A stretch of DNA of 9,216 nucleotides. It comes from an uncultured Bacteroidales bacterium. Its GTDB lineage: Bacteria; Bacteroidota; Bacteroidia; Bacteroidales; Marinilabiliaceae. Numbering within the stretch: position 1 is the stretch's first letter; each line of letters begins with the position of its first letter. This document shows positions 1 through 6,760 of the stretch, in pieces. The notes under the pieces are model-generated. The model did no database searches. It was not told the origin of the DNA and was given only the letters and a program-made list of their open reading frames with translations. The stretch spans positions 1-9,216 of the forward strand of contig CALAVC010000131.1 of the NCBI GenBank assembly GCA_937892095.1. The letters run 5' to 3'. Made by a program: the position numbers and the translations under genes.

Positions 1-401
1 AAGCCAATAGATATTAGGCGTTCGCTGACCTTGGGATAGTCGGACAGTACAGCCACTTTGATGTTTTGCTCACGTAGATTGTTGATGATTTCTACTGTGT
101 TGTGGCGTGCTGTGTAGCTTTGGCGAAGTATCTCAACCATGTGTGGCAAATATGACGCGACATACCACTGTTCCATGCGTCGTGGTGTCTGTTTGGTTGC
201 ATTTGCCATGTGGTTGAAGAGTGCGTTGCGGAGTGCTACTGAGTTGCCAAAGTCTTGACCTGCAATAGCTTTACGAGCTTTTCGTTCGGCTTTTGCCCAT
301 AGTGCATGTCGCCAATCGGAAAGTACGAGGCGAAGAGCAAAGCGTTTGCCGTCGTAGAGTGTATTGTCGAAGTCGAAGATGACTAATTTTATTTCGTTCA
401 T
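1..401 (-). CDS. HAD-superfamily hydrolase, partial (N-terminal part)
   Basis: This is the first 133 codons of a minus-strand gene whose 3' end lies beyond the left edge. Translated from the ATG at 399-401, it begins MNEIKLVIFDFDNTLYDG. This is HAD motif I, with the nucleophile Asp10 and the acid/base Asp12. Near the visible end, VAVLSDYP carries the motif II Ser120. The segment between, rich in Arg, Lys and Ala and probably helical, would be the C1 cap. HAD proteins of this layout are cytosolic phosphatases or phosphoglycolate-phosphatase-like enzymes; the substrate cannot be told from this part. Motifs III and IV are outside the window. The gene lies downstream of the GH3-type gene in the same direction but behind a strong terminator. 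Family call firm; function open. Confidence 0.82.
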   Translation of the reverse strand, partial: MNEIKLVIFDFDNTLYDGKRFALRLVLSDWRHALWAKAERKARKAIAGQDFGNSVALRNALFNHMANATKQTPRRMEQWYVASYLPHMVEILRQSYTARHNTVEIINNLREQNIKVAVLSDYPKVSERLISIG

Positions 402-423
402 TGCGTTTGCAGAAGATTAAGTC

Positions 424-469
424 TAAAACAAAAACATGCCCGAAAGTGTTGAATGTCAACACTTTCGGG
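424..469 (-). terminator. Intrinsic terminator after the GH3-type gene
   Basis: A perfect 14-bp inverted repeat (arms 439-452 and 456-469, CCCGAAAGTGTTGA and its complement) closes a 3-base loop. Read on the minus strand, it is followed by a T-rich run (ATGTTTTTGTTTT, down to about 426). It begins 18 bases after the stop of the GH3-type gene, so it should end that transcript. On the plus strand the downstream side is only weakly T-rich. Confidence 0.85.
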
Positions 470-487
470 GTTATTTGTCAAAGATGT

Positions 488-2194
488 TTAGTCTTTCTTT
501 ACAAGGTTTTCAAACTTCGGGAATCGCTTGCTGTCTTTGTATTGCAAGAGCATTAGTTTGAACTGACCATCGCGAGCGCCTTCTTTGATGCATTCTGTTT
601 TGAACTTTTCGAATGCATTGTCTACAAGGCGATGTGTCTGTGGGTCTTTCACACGGAACGATGCACGCTTGGCGTCGTACTCTATGTTTATTTTCTTCAA
701 GTTTTCGTCTACTTGACGAGTGAAAGATTCAGCTTGTTCTTGGCTGACAGATTGGTCGGCAAACTCGTAGAAGAAACGGTAGCCAGAGTACTCAGGATCG
801 GCAAAACCAATGAAGAAATTGGTTTTCATATTCATTTGCTCTTCAGCTTGGTGGACAGCCATGATGTATTGGCGTTCGTGAAGTTTTTCGCCTGTGAGCG
901 TGATTATGCCGTTGACCTTTTGTATGAACTGAATGGTTGGTATCTTGCCATCGAAGCCCGAGACCATGACGAGGTCGTTCATATTGTAGCGATAGAGTCC
1001 ACTCCATGTGGTTACGTACATACAATATCGCTTCCCCTGTTCCAATTGGTCGAGTGTAAGGAATTCAGGATTTGGGTTGTCGAGGTCTTCTTCGCGAGTA
1101 AACTCAAAGAAGTGTTTGTGGGCGAAGAGTGTGGTGTCTTCCTTTTCGTTCATGACAAGACCTGGTCGACATTCAGAGGCGAAGTAGCCAAACTCAATTT
1201 GTTTGGTTGTCGATGGGAAGTAGTCTTTTATCTTGTCGTAGTATATTTTGGTGTTGCCACAATGCCACGTGTTGACAACTGCCATGTCGGGCCAATAGTG
1301 TTTTGGCAACACTTCACCATACTTGGCCTTCAAGTCGCGAAGTTCTTTGGCGCGTTCAGGATTGGGCTTCATACGACTGCGCAAAGCCTCACGCACATTA
1401 GCTGGTATGTCGAGGTCGGCTTTCAGTGTACCGTTTTCGATGTCGGTTACGTAGTCATCGTAGAACTCGTTGACGTTCTTCTGCATCTCAACAATTGTCG
1501 ATGGATTGGCAGTAATAAGCACCGTTGAGTTGTATTCTATGCCGAAACGCATAATGGTATAGTAGCGTGCACGATAGTCTTTAATTTCAAAAACTTCGGC
1601 GGGCGAAGAGTAAGCTACTTTTACGAAGTCGGGGCAGTTGGTGAACGACACGCCAGAGACGCTACCCATTATTGTGCCGTCTGGAGCGTAACCTTCGATG
1701 GCCTTACCGACTATGGAAACCACACCACCAGCAAAAGAATGTTTGTTGGCAGAGATGAGCGTCGAGAGCCACAACTTGTTCATCTTACCATAAACGTCTT
1801 CGAAATACTTGTATGTGATGGGAATATTTTTGGGCAAGTTGGTGGTGCCAGACGTTGTGGCATACATCTTGGGTTTACCTGGGAAGAGTATGTTTTCTTC
1901 GCCGTGCATGTGCCTATCAATCAGTGCACGAAGGTCTTCGTAGTCGTTTACTTTGACGTTTTTCTTGTAGGCATCGAAGAGTGCACGAGGTGTTTTCTCT
2001 TGTAAGATTTGAGCAAAGTTGTGTGCTTTGCCATATTCGGTATCTTTGGCAAAATCGAGTATGCCACGCAGTGTTTCTGCTTGTGCCACTTCAACGTTGC
2101 GAGCAGCTTTACGCAGTTTGCGACGTTCGATAAATCCTACGATACCGATGGCGAAATTTATCTTTCGCCAGCCACTAATCCATTTTCCTTGCAT
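488..2194 (-). CDS. GH3-family acyl-adenylate-forming enzyme (bacterial GH3 auxin-responsive promoter family homologue)
   Basis: This 568-residue protein has the layout of the GH3 branch of the ANL (acyl-CoA synthetase/luciferase) superfamily. These enzymes activate a carboxylate with ATP and, in plants, join it to an amino acid. Visible motifs are a phosphate-binding loop TTSGTTNLPK at 113-122, YFASE at 337-341 (adenine/Mg2+ region), YRYNMND at 401-407 (Asp407 is the probable ribose contact) and GEK at 435-437, matching the conserved GEK/TEK region. The C-terminal domain ends with a Gly-Gln-Phe-Lys segment near 543-546, as GH3 proteins do. There is no signal peptide, so it should be cytosolic. 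Length is normal to slightly long for bacterial members. Their substrate is not established, and an auxin role is not implied. The ATG at 2194 gives a plausible basic N-terminus. The gene is transcribed divergently from the secreted-protein gene at 2325. The long plus-strand frame opposite it is antisense shadow. Confidence 0.87.
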   Translation of the reverse strand: MQGKWISGWRKINFAIGIVGFIERRKLRKAARNVEVAQAETLRGILDFAKDTEYGKAHNFAQILQEKTPRALFDAYKKNVKVNDYEDLRALIDRHMHGEENILFPGKPKMYATTSGTTNLPKNIPITYKYFEDVYGKMNKLWLSTLISANKHSFAGGVVSIVGKAIEGYAPDGTIMGSVSGVSFTNCPDFVKVAYSSPAEVFEIKDYRARYYTIMRFGIEYNSTVLITANPSTIVEMQKNVNEFYDDYVTDIENGTLKADLDIPANVREALRSRMKPNPERAKELRDLKAKYGEVLPKHYWPDMAVVNTWHCGNTKIYYDKIKDYFPSTTKQIEFGYFASECRPGLVMNEKEDTTLFAHKHFFEFTREEDLDNPNPEFLTLDQLEQGKRYCMYVTTWSGLYRYNMNDLVMVSGFDGKIPTIQFIQKVNGIITLTGEKLHERQYIMAVHQAEEQMNMKTNFFIGFADPEYSGYRFFYEFADQSVSQEQAESFTRQVDENLKKINIEYDAKRASFRVKDPQTHRLVDNAFEKFKTECIKEGARDGQFKLMLLQYKDSKRFPKFENLVKKD

Positions 2195-2216
2195 TGTTAG
2201 CTTGTTTTATGTCGTG

Positions 2217-2224
2217 CAAATTTA
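2217..2224 (-). promoter_or_regulatory. Candidate -7 element for the GH3-type gene
   Basis: On the minus strand this reads TAAATTTG, an exact match to the Bacteroidota -7 consensus TAnnTTTG. It lies 22 bases upstream of the ATG, which would give a short leader. I see no TTTG at the expected -33 spacing, so the call is tentative. Confidence 0.35.
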
Positions 2225-2246
2225 GTTAGCTATAATTTGTCTGTTG

Positions 2247-2262
2247 GTCGTAGTTTTACGAC
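2247..2262. repeat. Short inverted repeat in the divergent intergenic region
   Basis: GTCGTA and TACGAC form a perfect 6-bp inverted repeat around a GTTT spacer, roughly midway between the two divergent start codons. It could be an operator for either gene or chance. No regulator gene is nearby to support a binding site. Confidence 0.25.
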
Positions 2263-2291
2263 TTTTGACGTTCAAAAAGAGCACTTTTGAG

Positions 2292-2299
2292 TAACTTTA
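2292..2299 (+). promoter_or_regulatory. Candidate -7 element for the secreted protein / AAA+ ATPase pair
   Basis: TAACTTTA matches seven of the eight positions of TAnnTTTG and lies 25 bases before the ATG at 2325. A TTTG at 2264-2267 is upstream, but the spacing of 24 is longer than usual. Weak evidence; no better candidate is visible. Confidence 0.25.
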
Positions 2300-2324
2300 T
2301 GCTCGTTGTGCGTAAAAGTGATAC

Positions 2325-3056
2325 ATGAAAAAACTTTTATTTACGCTCCTAACGATGGTTTTGTGTCTTTCGGCATTGGCTCAGAAAGACGGAGGAGCAA
2401 AGAATTGGATAAGCAAAAACTTGGGCAGCGCCTATTCGCCAGTGTGGCAAGGCTGTGCACTTACGCTCGAAGTATCTAAAGATCGTTCGGCCGTGGTAAC
2501 TGAAATAATTACCAACTGGCAGATTGCCGTTAGCAGACTTTATGACCCAGAGGGTAAAGCATATAAGTTGCGAGTTACAAAACTTGAGAAGTTGACCCAA
2601 ATGCTCGAAATATTCGACCGAGAAATGCTATCGGAGCGACATTCGGAGTTTGCACTCTTTGCACTTGTGGATGTCGACAACGACAAACAACCAGAACTAT
2701 GGCTTCGCTCGGAAGATGGAGTATATAATGCTCTATTCTGCATACACGACGAGAACATACGTTTCGTAGCAGGTTCTGACGACAAAGTCAAGTTGTCTGT
2801 AAGGCAAGGAATTGTACAGACAGCCATAGTGTGTGGCGAGGGTTGCTCGAGCAAAACGTATGTTGAGATTAGTGGCAGTTGGCCAAAACATAGCTACGTC
2901 GAAACACAGCAATGGAATACGACCGCAGGCATATTGGTAAAAGACTTTTCGTGTGATGGCAATCATATCCCGACTTCCGAAGGTTTGTGTGTTGCCGACA
3001 AAGCAATGATGGCAAACGACATTGTGCCAGTGTGGCATAAGATTGGAGAACCATAG
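2325..3056 (+). CDS. Secreted protein of unknown function
   Basis: This 243-residue protein starts with a classical signal peptide: MKK, a hydrophobic stretch, then ALA-Q. Cleavage is expected after Ala19, leaving the N-terminal Gln common in Bacteroidota exports. Cys14 is not in a proper lipobox, so a lipoprotein is unlikely. DVDNDKQPE at 116-124 resembles the acidic Asp-rich loops of EF-hand or FG-GAP type that can bind calcium; this is a similarity of pattern only. Four cysteines in the mature part (44, 139, 170, 174) plus 210 and 222 could form disulfides in the periplasm. There is no transmembrane segment after the signal. I do not recognise a family. The AAA+ ATPase gene begins 7 bases after its stop, so they are likely co-transcribed, though one acts outside the cytoplasm and the other inside. 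Confidence 0.78.
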   Translation: MKKLLFTLLTMVLCLSALAQKDGGAKNWISKNLGSAYSPVWQGCALTLEVSKDRSAVVTEIITNWQIAVSRLYDPEGKAYKLRVTKLEKLTQMLEIFDREMLSERHSEFALFALVDVDNDKQPELWLRSEDGVYNALFCIHDENIRFVAGSDDKVKLSVRQGIVQTAIVCGEGCSSKTYVEISGSWPKHSYVETQQWNTTAGILVKDFSCDGNHIPTSEGLCVADKAMMANDIVPVWHKIGEP

Positions 3057-3063
3057 CAAAAAA

Positions 3064-4137
3064 ATGGTTAATATTTCGGTATCCGAACTTACGGAGATTC
3101 TTGAAATTACGCCAGCAGAGCAAAACATTATGCTTGTCGGCAAGCATGGCATTGGTAAGTCGGAAATACTTACAGATTTTTTTTATGCTAAGGGAATAAG
3201 GGTTGTAACACTTTTTTTGGGTCAGATGAGCGACCCGGGTGATATAATTGGTTTACCCCTGAAAGATGAAGCGACAGGACGGACTCTTTTTTTGCCACCA
3301 TATTGGTTTCCGACCGACGACAAGCCCATAGTATTATTCCTTGACGAGCTAAATCGTGCTCGCCCCGAAGTGCTACAAACCATTATGGATTTGGCACTTA
3401 ACAGAAAGTTGGCTGGGCGCAGTCTTCCTATTGGTAGTCGACTAATTTCGGCAGTCAACGATGGTGAAGAATATCAGCTCACCGACCTTGACCCAGCACT
3501 CGTCTCACGCTTTAACGTTTATGCTTTTTCGCCCACAGTTGTCGAGTGGACAGAGTGGGCTAATAGGCAAAAGATTGATAGTAGGGTTGTAGATTTTATC
3601 GTTGCTTACCCCGAATGGCTCGATGGTGGGCACGAAAAAGTGCAGATAGACACGGGACTTGAAAAATTGCCCGACCGAAGGGCGTGGGTAAAGGTTGCCA
3701 AGATAGTGGAGAGAATGCAAGAGGTTGGACCCTTGAGCATAAAGATTCTATCGGGAGTGGTGGGCGTTTCGGCTGCTACAAAGTTTGTGCAGTTTATCAG
3801 TTCGAATAATCTTTTGACAGGGCGGGAAGTTTTGACAGCTTTTGATGCGTGCAAAGCCCGATTGAGCAAATATAAAACCCACGAATTAGCGGCTGTCAAC
3901 GATTCCGTATTGCGGTATCTTGACACTTGCTCATCTATGTCTGAAGCAGACATAGACGTGCTAAAAAACAACCTCGTGGCATACTTCAATTTTTTGAAGA
4001 AAGGCAAAAGTAAAGAGTCTGTAGCGCACTTTGCTTCCATCGTCAGACAAGGCAACTACTCACAAGCATATTCGTTCATTTTCTTGAACGTACCTGAGGT
4101 GTATCGAGGTCTGATTGAGTACGTAAGCGAGATTTAG
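3064..4137 (+). CDS. MoxR-like AAA+ ATPase
   Basis: This 357-residue cytosolic ATPase carries Walker A GKHGIGKS at 26-33, Walker B VLFLDE at 90-95 (Asp94, Glu95), a sensor-1 Asn132 in ISAVND, and DPALVSRF at 143-150 with the probable arginine finger Arg149. The DPGDIIGLP segment at 57-65, after the first strand of the core, fits MoxR-type ATPases, which act as ring chaperones that activate or remodel a partner protein, often one with a von Willebrand factor A domain and MIDAS site. No such partner is next to it; the following gene is dnaK. The C-terminal 180 or so residues are mostly helical and Lys-rich, without a recognised domain. An in-frame ATG at 3022 would add 14 residues overlapping the gene before. 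The ATG at 3064, preceded by an A-run and leading straight into MVNISVSELTEIL, is preferred. Confidence 0.87.
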   Translation: MVNISVSELTEILEITPAEQNIMLVGKHGIGKSEILTDFFYAKGIRVVTLFLGQMSDPGDIIGLPLKDEATGRTLFLPPYWFPTDDKPIVLFLDELNRARPEVLQTIMDLALNRKLAGRSLPIGSRLISAVNDGEEYQLTDLDPALVSRFNVYAFSPTVVEWTEWANRQKIDSRVVDFIVAYPEWLDGGHEKVQIDTGLEKLPDRRAWVKVAKIVERMQEVGPLSIKILSGVVGVSAATKFVQFISSNNLLTGREVLTAFDACKARLSKYKTHELAAVNDSVLRYLDTCSSMSEADIDVLKNNLVAYFNFLKKGKSKESVAHFASIVRQGNYSQAYSFIFLNVPEVYRGLIEYVSEI

Positions 4138-4154
4138 CCCACAAAGAGTGGGTT
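4136..4154 (+). terminator. Weak hairpin at the AAA+ ATPase stop codon
   Basis: CCCAC (4138-4142) and GTGGG (4148-4152) pair around AAAGA, extendable by one wobble and one A-T pair into the stop codon. No T-run follows, so it may be a poor terminator or only a 3'-end stabiliser. No other terminator separates this gene from dnaK, so read-through into dnaK is possible. Confidence 0.35.
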
Positions 4155-4207
4155 AACAAATTTCTTGTCAAACATAATATTCATAGAGCTACATCTCTCT
4201 TGTCTCA

Positions 4208-4215
4208 TATTTTTG
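4208..4215 (+). promoter_or_regulatory. Candidate dnaK promoter -7 element
   Basis: TATTTTTG fits TAnnTTTG exactly. Transcription would then start near 4222 and give dnaK a leader of about 175 bases. No TTTG is present about 20 bases upstream, so the -33 half is missing or diverged. No CIRCE inverted repeat (TTAGCACTC/GAGTGCTAA) occurs in the 261 bases between the genes. Confidence 0.35.
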
Positions 4216-4274
4216 TGTCATTCTGTCAATTTCATGTTTGCTTTTGCCTTTTGTGTCAGTTTTACTAAAAACAA

Positions 4275-4359
4275 GTCTGCCAAAAGGGCAGACAACATCT
4301 TTTGGCACAAGGTTTGACAAATTGTTTGGCGTCTGGTCGAGCAAAACGAGCTCGGACAG
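4275..4359 (+). promoter_or_regulatory. Structured dnaK leader with mutually exclusive hairpins
   Basis: Three stems can be read directly. Hairpin 1 pairs GTCTGCC (4275-4281) with GGCAGAC (4287-4293) around AAAAG. Hairpin 2 pairs TGCCAAAAG (4278-4286) with CTTTTGGCA (4299-4307). It uses the same left arm, so 1 and 2 cannot form together. Hairpin 3 pairs CGAGC (4338-4342) with GCTCG (4350-4354) and extends to 4333/4359 with one bulged G on each side. A further TTTGGC at 4325-4330 could also pair with GCCAAA at 4279-4284. Shared arms of this kind are typical of leaders that switch between folds, such as attenuators or thermosensors. That this one regulates dnaK is inference. The following 4361-4398 is A-rich and unstructured, fitting an efficient Bacteroidota start site. 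Confidence 0.45.
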
Positions 4360-4398
4360 TTCAAACTAAAACAGAAAAACAAAAAAACAAAATACAAT

Positions 4399-6306
4399 AT
4401 GTCTAAGATTATTGGTATAGACCTTGGCACAACAAACTCGTGTGTCGCAGTAATGGAAGGCAACGAACCTGTTGTCATTGCCAACAGCGAAGGTAAGCGT
4501 ACAACTCCTTCGGTAGTAGCATTTATTGATGGTGGCGAACGCAAGGTGGGCGACCCCGCCAAGCGTCAGGCAGTCACCAATCCTCATAAGACTGTTTACT
4601 CCATCAAACGTTTTATGGGCGAAACTTACGATCGCTTATCGAAAGAAATAGATCGTGTCCCCTACGAAGTAAAGCGAGGCGACAACAACACTCCGCGTGT
4701 TAATATTGATGGACGTCTGTATTCGCCACAAGAAATATCGGCTATGGTGCTTCAGAAGATGAAGAAGACTGCCGAAGATTATCTTGGTCAAGAAATCAGC
4801 GAAGCCGTCATCACCGTACCAGCCTACTTTAACGACGCACAGCGTCAGGCAACAAAAGAAGCTGGCGAAATTGCAGGTCTTAAAGTCCGTCGTATTGTCA
4901 ACGAGCCAACGGCAGCAGCACTCGCCTATGGTCTTGACAAGAAGAATAAGGACATGAAGATTGTTGTATTCGACTGCGGTGGTGGTACACACGATGTCTC
5001 TGTACTTGAACTTGGTGACGGTGTGTTTGAAGTTAAATCGACCGACGGCGATACACACCTTGGTGGCGACGACTTCGACCACAGAATTATCGATTGGCTC
5101 GCCGATGAGTTCCAAAAAGATGAAGGTGTCGACCTCCGTCAAGACCCAATGGCTCTCCAACGCCTTAAAGAGGCTGCCGAAAAAGCTAAGATTGAGCTTT
5201 CAAGCACAACCAGTACGGAAATCAACCTACCCTACATTATGCCCGTAGGTGGTGTGCCCAAGCACCTTGTCAAGACACTGACGCGTGCCAAATTTGAGCA
5301 ACTTGTCGACGACCTCATTCAACGCACGATTGCTCCTTGCAAGTCTGCACTGAGCAACGCTGGCCTCAACGTTAGCGACATCGACGAAGTAATTCTTGTT
5401 GGTGGTTCAACTCGTATCCCAGCCATTCAAGAGGCCGTACAGAAGTTCTTTGGCAAGGCTCCGTCGAAAGGCGTCAACCCCGACGAAGTGGTTGCAATTG
5501 GTGCTGCCATTCAGGGTGCTGTCCTTACTGGCGAAGTAAAAGATGTGTTGCTTCTCGATGTTACTCCTCTTTCGCTCGGTATCGAGACGATGGGTGGTGT
5601 CATGACCAAACTTATCGACGCCAATACAACCATCCCAACTCGCAAGTCGCAAGTATTCTCAACAGCAAGTGACAATCAGCCTTCGGTCGACATCCACGTC
5701 CTACAAGGTGAACGCCCAATGGCTCGCGACAATAAGACCATCGGTCAGTTCCACCTCGACAACATTCCACCCGCACCACGTGGCGTGCCTCAGATTGAGG
5801 TTACATTTGACATCGACGCCAACGGCATTCTCAACGTAACGGCAAAAGACAAGGCCACAGGCAAAGAGCAGAGCATTCGCATCGAGGCTTCGTCTGGTCT
5901 AAGCGATGACGAAATCAAGCGTATGAAAGCCGAAGCCGAAGCCAACGAAGCGGCCGACAAGGCTGCTAAGGAGAAGGTCGACAAAATCAATGGGGCCGAC
6001 AGCCTTATCTTCCAGACCGAAAAGCAACTCAAGGAGTATGGTGATAAGATTCCTGCCGACAAGAAAGCTCCAATTGAGAGTGCTCTTAGCAAACTCAAAG
6101 AAGCTCATCAGAAGCAAGATATTGCAGCCATTGACGCAGCCTCGGCCGAACTGACTACGGCTTTCCAAGCAGCAAGTCAGGACATGTATAATGCCACAGG
6201 AGCTGGTGCAGGTCAGCAAGCAGGTCAACAGCAAAATGCAGGTCAACAAGGTGGCGCAAAGCCTGGCGACGACGTTACAGACGTAGATTTTGAGGAGGTA
6301 AAATAA
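4399..6306 (+). CDS. dnaK: Hsp70 chaperone DnaK
   Basis: DnaK is the cytosolic ATP-driven chaperone that binds exposed hydrophobic segments of client proteins. It is cycled by DnaJ (ATPase stimulation) and GrpE (nucleotide exchange). The 635 residues match the usual length (E. coli about 638). The nucleotide-binding domain opens with IIGIDLGTTNS at 4-14 and includes phosphate-2 loop FDCGGGTHD at 191-199 and DEVILVGGSTRIP in the second half. The interdomain linker DVLLLDV is at 382-388. A substrate-binding beta domain follows, then a helical lid, a Gly/Gln-rich tail and the conserved acidic end DVTDVDFEEVK. Cys193 and His198 replace the Leu and Phe of E. coli DnaK in the phosphate-2 loop, while the key Thr197 and Asp199 remain. 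The gene appears monocistronic; neither dnaJ nor grpE is nearby. The ATG at 4399 is the family start and follows an A-rich leader. Confidence 0.98.
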   Translation: MSKIIGIDLGTTNSCVAVMEGNEPVVIANSEGKRTTPSVVAFIDGGERKVGDPAKRQAVTNPHKTVYSIKRFMGETYDRLSKEIDRVPYEVKRGDNNTPRVNIDGRLYSPQEISAMVLQKMKKTAEDYLGQEISEAVITVPAYFNDAQRQATKEAGEIAGLKVRRIVNEPTAAALAYGLDKKNKDMKIVVFDCGGGTHDVSVLELGDGVFEVKSTDGDTHLGGDDFDHRIIDWLADEFQKDEGVDLRQDPMALQRLKEAAEKAKIELSSTTSTEINLPYIMPVGGVPKHLVKTLTRAKFEQLVDDLIQRTIAPCKSALSNAGLNVSDIDEVILVGGSTRIPAIQEAVQKFFGKAPSKGVNPDEVVAIGAAIQGAVLTGEVKDVLLLDVTPLSLGIETMGGVMTKLIDANTTIPTRKSQVFSTASDNQPSVDIHVLQGERPMARDNKTIGQFHLDNIPPAPRGVPQIEVTFDIDANGILNVTAKDKATGKEQSIRIEASSGLSDDEIKRMKAEAEANEAADKAAKEKVDKINGADSLIFQTEKQLKEYGDKIPADKKAPIESALSKLKEAHQKQDIAAIDAASAELTTAFQAASQDMYNATGAGAGQQAGQQQNAGQQGGAKPGDDVTDVDFEEVK

Positions 6307-6340
6307 TACCGAAAAAGTCTAATAGACAATATAGTCAAAT

Positions 6341-6371
6341 GGGTGTAGCACAATGTGTTACACCCGTTTTT
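6341..6371 (+). terminator. Intrinsic terminator of dnaK
   Basis: GGGTGTAGCAC (6341-6351) pairs with GTGTTACACCC (6355-6365), 11 bp with one G-U, around an AAT loop. It is followed by G and TTTTT (6367-6371). It lies 35 bases after the dnaK stop and should isolate dnaK from the two small genes downstream. Confidence 0.88.
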
Positions 6372-6395
6372 GATTGCTGATAAATATATTCAGCT

Positions 6396-6758
6396 ATGAT
6401 AATGTGTGTAGTTTTAGAACTAAAGTCAATCACGCAGTTTCGTCGCTTTGCGAATGTATCATGCCCCGACGACATTTGGCTGCACTGCGACTATCCGCTG
6501 ACGTTCACACTGTCGGGTGCTGGTCGTGAGATAACAGAGCCTGATACCGACTTGGAGTTGTACACCGCTAACGACCGCATACCCATGCGAGAGGCTTTGA
6601 TGACGTTCGATGACGAGGACGGCGTGACACGCTCCATTTCCGTCAATGTCAACAGACGCAAGGACGTGCGAGGGGCTGACATTGCAATCACCAAACACCC
6701 CGTGATGTTCGCCGACTGGACGCTTTTCTTCCTGTTCGGCTACAAGAAAATAGTCTAA
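6396..6758 (+). CDS. Small protein of unknown function (first of a pair)
   Basis: This 120-codon frame gives a soluble-looking, slightly acidic protein that I do not recognise. The middle alternates polar and hydrophobic residues (for example SISVNVNRR at 80-88), suggesting beta-strands. There is an acidic patch FDDEDG at 71-76 and an aromatic hydrophobic end (VMFADWTLFFLFGYKKIV, 103-120) too short and too late to be a clear membrane anchor. Three cysteines (4, 23, 31) sit near the N-terminus. An alternative start at 6402 would drop two residues; the sequence does not decide. No consensus promoter is visible after the dnaK terminator. The next gene starts two bases after this stop, so the two are almost certainly one transcription unit. 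Composition (about 53% GC in one hand-counted line) is like dnaK and unlike the cassette to the right. Phage or mobile-element origin is possible but unproven. Confidence 0.65.
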   Translation: MIMCVVLELKSITQFRRFANVSCPDDIWLHCDYPLTFTLSGAGREITEPDTDLELYTANDRIPMREALMTFDDEDGVTRSISVNVNRRKDVRGADIAITKHPVMFADWTLFFLFGYKKIV

Positions 6759-6760
6759 TC

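Noticed and set aside
632..1528. Long open frame of 298 codons on the plus strand
   Set aside because: It is fully antisense to the GH3-type gene, whose motifs are unmistakable. Its translation is rich in Val, Phe and Cys without any domain, as expected for the reverse of a real gene.
2325..2384. Lipoprotein signal at Cys14 of the secreted protein
   Set aside because: The residues before Cys14 (MVL) do not form a lipobox, and a good signal peptidase I site (ALA-Q) follows a few residues later.
3022..3063. Earlier in-frame ATG for the AAA+ ATPase
   Set aside because: It would overlap the preceding gene by 35 bases and add 14 residues with no family resemblance; the ATG at 3064 has the better context.
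4275..4293. Reading hairpin 1 as a minus-strand terminator (T-rich on that side)
   Set aside because: No minus-strand gene lies to its right that would need ending there; the arms are better explained as part of the dnaK leader.
4138..4398. CIRCE-type heat-shock operator upstream of dnaK
   Set aside because: Looked for TTAGCACTC/GAGTGCTAA and close variants; none present.
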